A stretch of 64,000 nucleotides of DNA from Actimicrobium sp034313845 (GTDB lineage: Bacteria > Pseudomonadota > Gammaproteobacteria > Burkholderiales > Burkholderiaceae_D): the NCBI RefSeq assembly GCF_034313845.1, contig NZ_JAVIWN010000003.1; one strand, 5' to 3'. Shown in pieces: positions 52,914-60,857 of the stretch. The position numbers were made by a program, and so were the translations under genes. The notes beneath the pieces are model-generated. The model was given only the letters and a program-made list of their open reading frames with translations, was not told the origin of the DNA and made no database searches. Position 1 is the first letter of the stretch, and every line of letters begins with the position of its first letter.

Positions 52914-53644
52914 TCGCGCTGAGCATATTGCGCATCGTCCTGCACTTGCTGCGCGGCTTGCTGACGTGTGCGCTGGTGTTTCCGCTGGTCGATGCCGACG
53001 GACGGGCGCGCCGCATCCGTAACTGGTCCGTTGACTTGCTGGCGATTTTTCGTCTGACCGTCGTGGTCAGGCATACCGGCAGCGGTGCGCTGGCACCGCG
53101 TGCGCTGATCGTCGCCAACCATGTCTCGTGGCTCGATATCTTCGTCATCAATGCAATGCAGCCTTGTCGCTTCGTGGCCAAGTCGGATATCCGAAGCTGG
53201 CCGTTGCTGGGATACTTGTGCGCCCGCTCGGGGACAATTTTCATTGCCCGTGGCCGGGTGCGCGACGTGCGGCGGATTTTTCAGGATCTTGTCGACAGCA
53301 TTCGCAACGGCGAGCATGTGGCGTTTTTTCCGGAAGGGACGACCTCTGCGCAAGGGTCGTTGTTGCCGTTCCACGCCAACCTGTTCGAGGCAGCCATTGA
53401 TGCCGGCGTGTCGATTCAGCCGATGGCGCTACGCTATCTCGATGCCAGCGGCGCACTCGCGCCGCATGCCGATTTCATTGGCGAAATGACCTTCGCCGAA
53501 AGCATGATGGTGATCCTGAAAGCGCCGCGCCTTACCGCCGAGCTAATCGTGCTGCCGTTGATCGACAGCACCGGAGCGCACCGGCGTGAACTGGCACCGG
53601 CAGCGCGGACCGCGATTGCGGAGGCGCTGGGATACGAACACTGA
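52910..53644 (+). CDS. 1-acyl-sn-glycerol-3-phosphate acyltransferase family (PlsC-like)
   Basis: Membrane-associated acyltransferase that would acylate lysophosphatidic acid to phosphatidic acid. The 244 residues start with a hydrophobic helix (about 4-24) and carry the catalytic NHVSWLD motif (NHx4D type) and FFPEGTTSAQGS. The ATG overlaps the pyrC' stop (ATGA), so it is translated from the pyr transcript. Other members of the family act on lyso-ornithine lipids (OlsA), so the acceptor is not certain. The stop abuts the apaH stop with no gap. Confidence 0.88.
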   Translation: MIALSILRIVLHLLRGLLTCALVFPLVDADGRARRIRNWSVDLLAIFRLTVVVRHTGSGALAPRALIVANHVSWLDIFVINAMQPCRFVAKSDIRSWPLLGYLCARSGTIFIARGRVRDVRRIFQDLVDSIRNGEHVAFFPEGTTSAQGSLLPFHANLFEAAIDAGVSIQPMALRYLDASGALAPHADFIGEMTFAESMMVILKAPRLTAELIVLPLIDSTGAHRRELAPAARTAIAEALGYEH

Positions 53645-54487
53645 CTATTCATCCGGCACCTGAAATTGCGGACAACTGACCTGCACCAGCTTGCGGTCCG
53701 ACAGGCGCACGGCGCTCAGTTGTCCACCCCACAGGCAACCGCTGTCGAGTCCGATCAGGTTGGGTCGTAGCGTCAGTCCGCGTGCCGACCAGTGGCCATA
53801 GACTACCGTCACGTCGGCGCTCAGACGACCCGGTACATCAAACCACGGCACCAGTAGCTGCGCCGACTCCTCGGGATTTTTCAGGACCATGCTGCCGTCA
53901 GCGGTGCACAAGCGCATTCGCGTGAGGCCATTGACGATGCAGCGCAAGCGCTCGGTGCCGGTCAGCGCATCATCCCAGCGCGCTGGCGCATTGCCATACA
54001 TCTCGCGCAGGAAGTCCACCCAGTCCTGACCGCGCAATGCGGTTTCGACTTCGCTTGCCAATGCCAGTGTTTGCGCCTGCGTCCATTGCGCCGGGACGCC
54101 GGCATGGACCAGCAGATGTCCGTCTATCCATTGCGCCAGCGCTTGCCGGCGCAGCCAGTCGAGCAATTCGTCGCGGTCGGGCGCTTGCAGGATGTCGTCG
54201 AGGGTATCGGAGCGGCTCGTCTTGCGGATTCCGTTTGCCACCGCCAGCAAATGCAGGTCGTGGTTGCCGAGCACGCAGCTGGCGCGTTCGCCAAGACGGC
54301 GGATCAGACGCAAGGTGTCCAGCGAACGCGGGCCGCGATTGACCAGGTCGCCGATAAAGAACCAGCGCGCGTCGGCATCTTCGCGCAAGACTTTTTCCAT
54401 CAGCGATTCGAGCTGGCTGGCGCAGCCCTGGAGGTCACCGATGGCGTACAGAGAGGTCAGGGCGGACGAATTATTTGTCGAAATCAT
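53645..54487 (-). CDS. apaH: Symmetrical bis(5'-nucleosyl)-tetraphosphatase ApaH
   Basis: Hydrolyses Ap4A to 2 ADP and removes NpnN caps from RNA. The 280-residue metallophosphoesterase shows YAIGDLQGC, FIGDLVNRGPRSLDT, LGNHDLHLLA, HAGVPAQWT and YGHWSARGL. It is on the opposite strand to both neighbours. The 118-bp gap before the phosphomannomutase gene must hold divergent promoters. Confidence 0.93.
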   Translation of the reverse strand: MISTNNSSALTSLYAIGDLQGCASQLESLMEKVLREDADARWFFIGDLVNRGPRSLDTLRLIRRLGERASCVLGNHDLHLLAVANGIRKTSRSDTLDDILQAPDRDELLDWLRRQALAQWIDGHLLVHAGVPAQWTQAQTLALASEVETALRGQDWVDFLREMYGNAPARWDDALTGTERLRCIVNGLTRMRLCTADGSMVLKNPEESAQLLVPWFDVPGRLSADVTVVYGHWSARGLTLRPNLIGLDSGCLWGGQLSAVRLSDRKLVQVSCPQFQVPDE

Positions 54488-54605
54488 GTAAGCGTTCTAG
54501 CAATAAGAGGGAAGGGCGGGCATTTGCCTTTAAAATCACGCAGCAGCATTTTGTCATGCCCACCGCACGCTTCGCATTTTTGAATTCACTGAAAGAGTTT
54601 CCACC

Positions 54606-55982
54606 ATGTTGCCACTCTCGAAAAACATCTTCAAAGCCTATGACATCCGCGGCATCGTGGGCACCACGCTCGATACCGGCATTGCCCACAGCATCGGCCA
54701 GGCCTTCGGCAGCGCGATGCTGGCCAAAGGCGAAACCGTCGCTGTCATCGGCCGCGACGGTCGCTTGTCAGGCCCTGAATTGACCGCTGCCCTGGCCAAG
54801 GGTTTGCAAGCGGCCGGAGTCGATGTCATCGACCTCGGTATCGTCGCCACGCCGATGGTCTATTTCGGCACCAACGTACTCGAAACACGCTCAGGCATCA
54901 TGGTCACCGGCAGCCACAATCCTCCGGACTACAACGGCTTCAAGATGGTCCTGGCCGGCGAAGCGATCTATGGCGACACCATCCTCGCGCTGCATGACGC
55001 CATCGTCGCCAAGGACCTGCGCACCGGGGCTGGCAGCTACCGCACCCACAACATCAATCAAGCCTACCTCGAACGTATTCTCGGCGACGTCAAGCTGGCC
55101 CGCCCGATGAAGATCGTCGTCGATTGCGGCAATGGCGTCGCGGGTGCCTTTGCCGGCGACCTGTATCGCGGCATGGGTTGCGAAGTCACCGAACTGTTCT
55201 GCGAAGTCGATGGCACGTTCCCGAACCATCATCCCGATCCGGCCCATCCGGAAAACCTGCAGGACCTGATTCGCGCCCTGCAATCCGGCGATGCCGAAAT
55301 CGGCCTGGCTTTCGATGGCGATGGCGACCGCCTCGGACTGGTGACCAAGGATGGACAGATCATTTATCCAGATCGTCAATTGATGCTGCTGGCCGAAGAC
55401 GTGCTCACGCGCCATCCGGGCGAGCAGGTGCTTTACGACGTCAAGTGCACGCGTCATCTGGCACCGTGGATTACCGCGCGCGGCGGCGTGCCGCTGATGT
55501 GGAAGACCGGGCACTCGCTGGTGAAAGCCAAGATGCGTGAAACCGGCGCCCCGATTGGTGGTGAAATGAGCGGCCACATCTTCATCAAGGATCGCTGGTA
55601 CGGTTTTGACGACGGCCTGTATGCCGGTGCGCGCATGCTCGAATTGCTGAGCCGGATGAGCGATCCGTCGGCCATCCTGAACGCCTTGCCGCAATCGACC
55701 AGTACGCCCGAACTGCAACTCTCACTCAAGGAAGGCGAAAGCTTTGCATTAATCGACCAGCTCAAAGCCGAGGCCACCTTCCCCGGTTCGGATGAACTGA
55801 TCACCATCGATGGCTTGCGGGTCGAATATCCGGACGGCTTCGGACTGGCGCGTGCGTCGAATACGACACCGGTCGTGGTCATGCGTTTTGAAGCCGAAAC
55901 GCCGGCCGCGCTGGCCCATATCCAGTCAGAATTCAAGCGCGTGATCCTGGCCGCCAAGCCGGACGCCGAACTGCCGTTCTGA
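54606..55982 (+). CDS. Phosphomannomutase/phosphoglucomutase (AlgC/ManB type)
   Basis: Interconverts mannose- or glucose-6-phosphate and the 1-phosphate, feeding LPS and exopolysaccharide precursors. The 458 residues have four alpha-D-phosphohexomutase domains: FKAYDIRGIVG, the phosphoserine loop MVTGSHNPPDYNG, the metal loop AFDGDGDRLGLV, GGEMSGHIF and the C-terminal domain LRVEYPDGFGLARASNTTP. It stands 13 bp upstream of waaC, so it is likely in one transcript with the LPS-core genes. Confidence 0.92.
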   Translation: MLPLSKNIFKAYDIRGIVGTTLDTGIAHSIGQAFGSAMLAKGETVAVIGRDGRLSGPELTAALAKGLQAAGVDVIDLGIVATPMVYFGTNVLETRSGIMVTGSHNPPDYNGFKMVLAGEAIYGDTILALHDAIVAKDLRTGAGSYRTHNINQAYLERILGDVKLARPMKIVVDCGNGVAGAFAGDLYRGMGCEVTELFCEVDGTFPNHHPDPAHPENLQDLIRALQSGDAEIGLAFDGDGDRLGLVTKDGQIIYPDRQLMLLAEDVLTRHPGEQVLYDVKCTRHLAPWITARGGVPLMWKTGHSLVKAKMRETGAPIGGEMSGHIFIKDRWYGFDDGLYAGARMLELLSRMSDPSAILNALPQSTSTPELQLSLKEGESFALIDQLKAEATFPGSDELITIDGLRVEYPDGFGLARASNTTPVVVMRFEAETPAALAHIQSEFKRVILAAKPDAELPF

Positions 55983-55995
55983 CCTCGATACTGCA

Positions 55996-56982
55996 TTGAA
56001 TATCTTGCTGGTGCGCGTATCGTCTTTGGGCGATGTCGTTCACAACATGCCGATCGTGGCGGACATCTTGCGTCACGTGCCGCATGCGCAGATCGACTGG
56101 GTCGTCGAAGAAGGCTACACCGCGCTGGTGCGCCTCAATCCGGGCGTGCGCAACGTGATTCCGTTCGCGTTGCGGCGCTGGCGCAAGAGCCTGATGCAGG
56201 CGGCGACACGCGCCGAGATAAGCGCGTTCCGGCGTCGTCTGCGTGAGGTCGAGTATGACTTCGTCTTCGATACGCAAGGCTTGCTGAAAACCGCCATCGT
56301 CATGCGACTGGCCCGGCTGACTCCGGCCGGCCAGCGCATCGGCCTGGCCAATGCTACCGACGGGTCGGGCTACGAAGCGATCTCGCGGATCTTCCATACA
56401 ATGAGCGTGCCGGTTGGCGTGCGCACGCATGCGGTTGAACGTGGCCGCGTGGTGGTGGCGACGGCGCTCGGGTATGCGCTCGACAGGCCGGCCGATTTCA
56501 ATTTGTCGGCACCGCCGGCCACGCCGCGTCCGCACTGGTTGCCGGCGCAACCCTTCGCGGTATTTTTTCATGCGACCGCGCGCGCGGCCAAGCAATGGCC
56601 GGTCGCGCACTGGGTCACGATTGCTACCGACCTCGCTGCACGCGGCATGCCGGTGTTGCTGCCGTGGGGCAGTCCGGCTGAAAAAATCGCCGCCGGGCAG
56701 CTTGCCGCGCAGATACCGAATGCGCAGGTACTGCCGAAACTGTCGATGATGGACGCGGTCTTGCTGGCACACGAAGCCGCGCTGGCGATCGGTGTCGATA
56801 CCGGCCTCACGCATATCGCCGCCGCTTTCAACCGGCCGACCATCGAGTTGTACATCGATTCGCCGCGCTGGAAAACCGAAGGCAACTGGTCGAGCAACAT
56901 CATCAATCTCGGTGATGAAGGACACGCGCCGACGGTCGATGAAGTGCGCGGTGCGATTACCGACCTGATGGGTGCGCCGTGA
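55996..56982 (+). CDS. waaC: Lipopolysaccharide heptosyltransferase I WaaC
   Basis: Adds the first L-glycero-D-manno-heptose to Kdo2-lipid A. The 328 residues of a GT9 enzyme show the N-terminal ILLVRVSSLGDVVHNMP, DFVFDTQGLLK, FFHATARAAKQWP and the nucleotide-sugar site GVDTGLTHIAAAF. The start is a TTG 13 bp after the upstream gene. The stop overlaps the waaA GTG. Confidence 0.93.
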   Translation: MNILLVRVSSLGDVVHNMPIVADILRHVPHAQIDWVVEEGYTALVRLNPGVRNVIPFALRRWRKSLMQAATRAEISAFRRRLREVEYDFVFDTQGLLKTAIVMRLARLTPAGQRIGLANATDGSGYEAISRIFHTMSVPVGVRTHAVERGRVVVATALGYALDRPADFNLSAPPATPRPHWLPAQPFAVFFHATARAAKQWPVAHWVTIATDLAARGMPVLLPWGSPAEKIAAGQLAAQIPNAQVLPKLSMMDAVLLAHEAALAIGVDTGLTHIAAAFNRPTIELYIDSPRWKTEGNWSSNIINLGDEGHAPTVDEVRGAITDLMGAP

Positions 56983-58265
56983 TTCGGACGCTGTATTCGA
57001 TGGCGTGGTGGCTGGCCGTACCGCTGGTGCTGGTGCGCTTGTGGTGGCGCGGGCGGCAGGAGCCGGGCTACCGGCAACACATCGCCGAGCGTTTCGGGCT
57101 GGCCCGGCGTCGCACCCGTACGGCACCGTTGTTGTGGCTGCATGCGGTGTCGGTCGGTGAAACCCGTGCGGCTGAACCGTTGATCGAGGCATTGCTGCTG
57201 GCCTATCCGCAACACGACCTGCTGCTCACGCACATGACGCCAACCGGCCGCGCGACCGGTGCCGCCCTGTTTGGTCATTACGGTGATCGGCTGCAGCAAG
57301 CCTACCTGCCATATGACACCGGCACGATGGTCGGACGCTTCCTCGATAATTTTTCGCCGTGCATCTGCATCCTGATGGAGACCGAACTATGGCCCAACGT
57401 GATGGCGTGTTGCACGGCACGCGACGTGCCGGTCGTGCTGGTCAATGCGCGCCTGTCGGAACGCTCGCTGGCGAAGGCGCTGCGGCTTGGCAAGCTCATT
57501 GTCGATGCGGCAGCGCAATTGACCAGCGTGGCCGCCCAGACTGCTGCCGATGCGACGCGGATCCGCAGCCTGGGTGTGCGCGACGTGCATGTCACCGGCA
57601 GCATCAAGTTCGATGTCACGCCGCCACCGATGGCCCTGCAGGCCGGTGCGCAACTGCGTCATCAGATCGGCCTGCGGCCGGTCCTGCTGTGCGCCAGCAC
57701 CCGTGCCGGCGAAGAAGAACTGATCCTCGACGCGCTGGCGCGTAGCGACTTGCCCGTCGATACGCTGGTGCTGCTGGTGCCGCGTCATCCGCAACGCTTC
57801 AATGACGTCGCCATGCTGATCGCCGAGCACGGCATCGACATGCAGCGGCGTTCGGTGATCGGCACGGACATCGCGGATGCCAGGGTGCTGCTGGGCGATA
57901 CGATGGGCGAGATGTTCACTTACTACACCGCCTGCGATATCGCGTGGATAGGCGGCAGCCTGTTGCCGTTGGGCGGACAAAACCTGATCGAAGCCTGCGC
58001 TGTTGGCAAGCCGGTCCTGCTCGGTCCGCATACGTTTAATTTCGCGCAGGCCAGCGAAGAAGCGATCGCGGCCGGTGCCGCGATGCGGGTGGACCACGCC
58101 GATGCCTTGTTCCGTGCGGCCGCGATGCTGCTGCGCGATGACGCTGTGCGACTAGCGATGGGCGAGAGTGCGCTGCAATTTGCGCAGCAGCATCGCGGGG
58201 CGACGCGGCGGACGATGGTTGTGGTGGGAGCGGTGATTCCGGGTGATGCGTCAAACCGACGCTGA
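56979..58265 (+). CDS. waaA: 3-deoxy-D-manno-octulosonic acid transferase WaaA (KdtA)
   Basis: Transfers Kdo to lipid IVA at the inner membrane. The 428 residues begin with a membrane helix (MAWWLAVPLVLVRLWW) and then the GT30 motifs WLHAVSVGETRAA, LLTHMTPTGR, METELWPN, GSIKFD, VPRHPQRF and GGSLLPLGGQNLIEA. The GTG start overlaps the waaC stop. Confidence 0.94.
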   Translation: MIRTLYSMAWWLAVPLVLVRLWWRGRQEPGYRQHIAERFGLARRRTRTAPLLWLHAVSVGETRAAEPLIEALLLAYPQHDLLLTHMTPTGRATGAALFGHYGDRLQQAYLPYDTGTMVGRFLDNFSPCICILMETELWPNVMACCTARDVPVVLVNARLSERSLAKALRLGKLIVDAAAQLTSVAAQTAADATRIRSLGVRDVHVTGSIKFDVTPPPMALQAGAQLRHQIGLRPVLLCASTRAGEEELILDALARSDLPVDTLVLLVPRHPQRFNDVAMLIAEHGIDMQRRSVIGTDIADARVLLGDTMGEMFTYYTACDIAWIGGSLLPLGGQNLIEACAVGKPVLLGPHTFNFAQASEEAIAAGAAMRVDHADALFRAAAMLLRDDAVRLAMGESALQFAQQHRGATRRTMVVVGAVIPGDASNRR

Positions 58266-58334
58266 GGTGTCGGCGGTGGGCGACTTGTTTATATTGATTT
58301 ATGATGTGCGTTGGTTGACTCACAAGGAATTGCC

Positions 58335-58580
58335 ATGAGCCCTGCCTCACCAAAAAACGTTACCGAACCAGCCACGCATATCACTCTGTCACTTGCGGTA
58401 GTCAACGAAGCCATGGCGTTGGGAATGAATGTTTCGCAAACTTGCGAACGCTTGCTCCAGGACGCGATCCGTGTCGAGCGCAAACGGTGCTGGGCGGTGG
58501 ATAACGCCGATTTCGTACGGGCCTATAACCAGACCGTCGATGCCGAAGGATTACCCTTGACAAAGTGGCGCGCTTTTTAA
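58335..58580 (+). CDS. ccdA: CcdA-family antitoxin
   Basis: An 81-residue antitoxin. The N-terminal ribbon-helix-helix part (HITLSLAVVNEAMALGMNVSQTCE) should bind its own promoter. The C-terminal toxin-wrapping tail ends YNQTVDAEGLPLTKWRAF, close to the plasmid CcdA ending. AAGGA lies 7 bases before the ATG. It is one base from ccdB. The region is less GC-rich than its neighbours, which suggests acquisition. A longer start at 58311 is less likely. Confidence 0.9.
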   Translation: MSPASPKNVTEPATHITLSLAVVNEAMALGMNVSQTCERLLQDAIRVERKRCWAVDNADFVRAYNQTVDAEGLPLTKWRAF

Positions 58581-58581
58581 A

Positions 58582-58899
58582 ATGCCGCGCTTTGACGTGT
58601 ATCGCAACCCAGGCAATCACCAAGTCTCAGTTCCTTACCTGCTGGATGTACAGAGCAATTATCTTGATGCGCTGCACACGCGCATCGTTATTCCGCTGCG
58701 GCGTATTGATGCATTTCCGCCGGTCGCCTTGCCAAAAGATTTGATTCCGGTTTTTGTCATTGAAGGCATTGCTTGCCTGCTCGATACGCCGCAACTTGCT
58801 GCGATACCGAGCAATGTACTGAAGACATCCGTGACGTCGCTTTCACTCAGCCAGTCCGCGATCATGGTGTCGCTAGACCGACTGTTTGGCGGCTTTTAG
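58582..58899 (+). CDS. ccdB: CcdB-family toxin (DNA gyrase poison family)
   Basis: A 105-residue toxin of the CcdB/MazF fold: FDVYRNPG, YLLDVQSNYLDAL, RIVIPLRR and FVIEGIACLLDTPQLAAIP. F-plasmid CcdB kills through its last three residues Trp-Gly-Ile, which contact GyrA. Here the end is FGGF, so the Trp is absent and the final Ile is Phe. It may poison gyrase less well, hit another target or be defused. Translation is probably coupled to ccdA. Confidence 0.88.
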   Translation: MPRFDVYRNPGNHQVSVPYLLDVQSNYLDALHTRIVIPLRRIDAFPPVALPKDLIPVFVIEGIACLLDTPQLAAIPSNVLKTSVTSLSLSQSAIMVSLDRLFGGF

Positions 58900-58976
58900 T
58901 TTGAGAAGGTTCAGCGGGCAGGTCGGTGATGCGATTGAGCCTTGCAGCGCTTGCTCTGATCCTGTCCCCCGCTAGC

Positions 58977-59016
58977 GCGTAGGGTGCAATGCCCTTCGGT
59001 TATTGCACCCTACACG
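58977..59016. repeat. REP-like palindrome, copy D, best preserved
   Basis: A perfect 12-bp stem GTAGGGTGCAAT/ATTGCACCCTAC with loop GCCCTTCGGTT, extended by GC/GC on the flanks. It lies between the convergent ccdB and AbrB-type genes and could end transcription from both sides. Confidence 0.85.
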
Positions 59017-59027
59017 CTGAGGTGTGT

Positions 59028-59249
59028 TTATTTGCTGGCATCGTCGTTGGGTAAGGTCCGTCCTGGTTTCGCCAGGAAACCACGGACTTCCGCTGAAATC
59101 GTTTTCGGGAAGTGCGTGGAGGGCGTCAGTGTCAGTCCGGTTGCCGTCGACCTGATAATAAGTTCCGTGCCGGCAGGCCAGTGCAAGTCATCCCGCATCG
59201 CTTTCGGAATAACGATCTGACCTTTGCTGGAGAGTTTGACTGTTTCCAT
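59028..59249 (-). CDS. AbrB/MazE-type SpoVT domain protein, orphan antitoxin-like
   Basis: A 73-residue swapped-hairpin DNA-binding protein: METVKLSSKGQIVIPKAMRDDL, read in parts, and the LHWPAGTELIIRSTATGLTLTP strand pair. Such proteins are usually VapB-type antitoxins followed by a PIN-domain toxin. No toxin follows here; the next element is repeat D and then the convergent ccdB. The start taken is the family-like ATG; a GTG four codons earlier is possible. It may be a solitary regulator or a relic of a toxin-antitoxin pair. Confidence 0.78.
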   Translation of the reverse strand: METVKLSSKGQIVIPKAMRDDLHWPAGTELIIRSTATGLTLTPSTHFPKTISAEVRGFLAKPGRTLPNDDASK

Positions 59250-59287
59250 GGTGTTGTTCACGAAGAGGGAAGTGTTTTGATCTTACC

Positions 59288-59644
59288 TCACCGCGATGTG
59301 TCGTCAAACCCTCCTCGTGCTTTTGGCGGAACCGCACTTGCAACAACCTGAATGACTTTTTTGTAATCGATCACGGCGAGATCGGTGCGCACTTGCGCCA
59401 ACGTCAGGTTGGTGCGATTGCGTTCGGCATCAAAGATCGGCCGCACCAGCGCGTAGATACTGTTATGCCGGTCAAGTGCCATGCCGCAGGATCCCTGGTT
59501 GACCCAATCAGTTTCTGTGCCAAGGTCACCATCTGTGTAATGTTGACGAAATAATTCGTCGTTACTATCCAGTCCGAAAATATAAGTTATGCCAGTTAGC
59601 AAATTTCGTTGCTGAGGGCAGGGACTTAATCGGAGCAGGAACAT
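59288..59644 (-). CDS. Unrecognised ORF, possible gene remnant
   Basis: An open frame of about 118 codons on the minus strand, 38 bp upstream of the AbrB-type gene. The sequence has protein-like composition (ITYIFGLDSNDELFRQHY, CGMALDRHNSIYALVRPIFD, LAVIDYKKVIQVVASAVP), with a first part faintly like a beta-propeller lectin blade. Its start would share the CATG with the exbD start on the other strand, so it would cover the exbD promoter. No ribosome-binding site is visible. It may be the 3' remnant of a longer gene. Confidence 0.3.
   Translation of the reverse strand: MFLLRLSPCPQQRNLLTGITYIFGLDSNDELFRQHYTDGDLGTETDWVNQGSCGMALDRHNSIYALVRPIFDAERNRTNLTLAQVRTDLAVIDYKKVIQVVASAVPPKARGGFDDTSR
59543..59571 (+). 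promoter_or_regulatory. Possible promoter with overlapping palindrome upstream of exbD
   Basis: TTGACG (59543-59548) is a good -35; the -10 17 bp later is poor (TATCCA). A near-perfect palindrome GACGAAATAATTCGTC occupies 59545-59560 between them, the position expected of a repressor operator. It does not match the Fur consensus well. Confidence 0.35.
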
Positions 59645-60050
59645 GCGGAGCTGGGACGAACCGAAGAAGCGCAAGGCGCGTGTTGAAATCATTCCGATGA
59701 TCGACGTGATGATGTTTCTGATGGTATTTTTTGTGCTCATCAGTCTGAATGTGATCCCGGCGCTGGGCTTGAAAACCAACCTGCCTAGTGCCAGCAGTTC
59801 GCAAGATCTGACGCCGCAGAAAAAAGCCATCATCACGATCGGGCTGCAGGATGCATTGCAAGTCGATGGGGTCGATACGCCGATTACTGCACTGGCAGCA
59901 CGATTGAACCAGCAAAAAAAATCTGGCGACAAGCTCAACGTCATCGTCAACAGTGACCGTGGCGTGGAGGTGCAGCGACTCGTCGAGGTGATGGATACTC
60001 TGAAACAGAACGGCTTTGAATCGATCTCCATTGCCACCCGCAAGCCCTGA
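59643..60050 (+). CDS. exbD: ExbD/TolR family proton-channel subunit
   Basis: A 135-residue inner membrane protein that with ExbB converts proton motive force into TonB motion. It has a short basic cytosolic start, one membrane helix with the essential Asp (EIIPMIDVMMFLMVFFVL) and a periplasmic ExbD domain. AGCAGGAAC precedes the ATG. It heads the exbD-tonB-receptor-exbB group, so the stator subunits are split between the two ends of the operon. Confidence 0.92.
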   Translation: MRSWDEPKKRKARVEIIPMIDVMMFLMVFFVLISLNVIPALGLKTNLPSASSSQDLTPQKKAIITIGLQDALQVDGVDTPITALAARLNQQKKSGDKLNVIVNSDRGVEVQRLVEVMDTLKQNGFESISIATRKP

Positions 60051-60053
60051 CGC

Positions 60054-60794
60054 GTGAACACGACACCGTTTTTTTTCCGCTTCAGAGACACCGTCGCCAC
60101 GCTGCCGTCGCTGGGTATCCTGCTGCTGCTGATACTTGTTGGCATGAGCAAGACGCCAGCGATCTCGCCGCCGCACGATGAGTCACTCGTGCAGATTGCG
60201 CTGGTCGCGCCGGAGCCGGTCGTGCCTGCACCTGCACCTGCGCCCATCCCGCGTCCCGTTGTGATCCCACCTGTGACCCCACCTGTGACCCCACCTGTGA
60301 CCCCGCCCGTCACACCAGCACGACCTGCGACGCCGACGCTAACCAGCGCTGCGCCAAGCGATTTGCCGGTGGTTTCCGCACCGTCAAAAGCCACCGCGCA
60401 AGCGGTCGCGCCAGTCGTTCCCGCAGAGCCCGCCGTGGTAACCAAGGCGGCCGTGGTGCCAACCGAAGTCGCGGTCAAAGCCAGAGCGGTGAGCCCCGAT
60501 GCCGACTACATCGCGACATTGCACGCCCATCTCAATCGCATCAAGCGCTATCCCACCGGTCGCGAGGCCAGCCAGCTTCGGCCGGTTGGCAAGGTGAAGC
60601 TCTGGTTCGTGCTGCGGCGCGATGGCAGCGTGGTCGAGGTCGGTCTGGAGCAATCCTCGAATTCGATGCTGCTCGATGATGCCGCCCGCAAGACCATCAA
60701 CCGCGCCACCTTTGCAGCGTTTCCGGAGGCGAGCTGGGCGGGTGAGGCGAGCCACCGCTTCAGCGCCGAGCTGGAATTCGTCCCTGCTGCCTGA
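60054..60794 (+). CDS. tonB: TonB-family energy transducer
   Basis: A 246-residue protein with a single membrane helix (about residues 16-32), a Pro-rich periplasmic spacer (PVTPPVTPPVTPPVTP) and a C-terminal TonB domain (YIATLHAHLNRIKRYPTG, VKLWFVLRRDGSVVEVGLEQ). The helix lacks the Ser-x3-His motif that couples TonB to ExbBD. GTG start 3 bp after exbD. It may work with the neighbouring ExbB/ExbD through other contacts. Confidence 0.9.
   Translation: MNTTPFFFRFRDTVATLPSLGILLLLILVGMSKTPAISPPHDESLVQIALVAPEPVVPAPAPAPIPRPVVIPPVTPPVTPPVTPPVTPARPATPTLTSAAPSDLPVVSAPSKATAQAVAPVVPAEPAVVTKAAVVPTEVAVKARAVSPDADYIATLHAHLNRIKRYPTGREASQLRPVGKVKLWFVLRRDGSVVEVGLEQSSNSMLLDDAARKTINRATFAAFPEASWAGEASHRFSAELEFVPAA
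60261..60320 (+). repeat. 12-bp tandem repeat in tonB
   Basis: Five units of 12 bases (GTGACCCCACCT and variants), encoding VIPP, VTPP three times and VTPA in the Pro-rich spacer. Two central copies are identical; such tracts can change length. Confidence 0.85.
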
Positions 60795-60857
60795 TCTGTC
60801 GTACCGATTTCTTTTTCATCGTTGATTTCAAACCAAAAACTCTCAGGGAGTAACACC

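Noticed and set aside
58300..58305. TATGAT as the ccdAB -10 element
   Set aside because: No acceptable -35 at a proper distance; too weak to annotate.
59645..60478. Long minus-strand frame continuing the 59288 ORF, Gly/Thr/Val-rich
   Set aside because: It is antisense to exbD and tonB, and its GGVTGGVTGG sequence is the shadow of the PVTP repeat.
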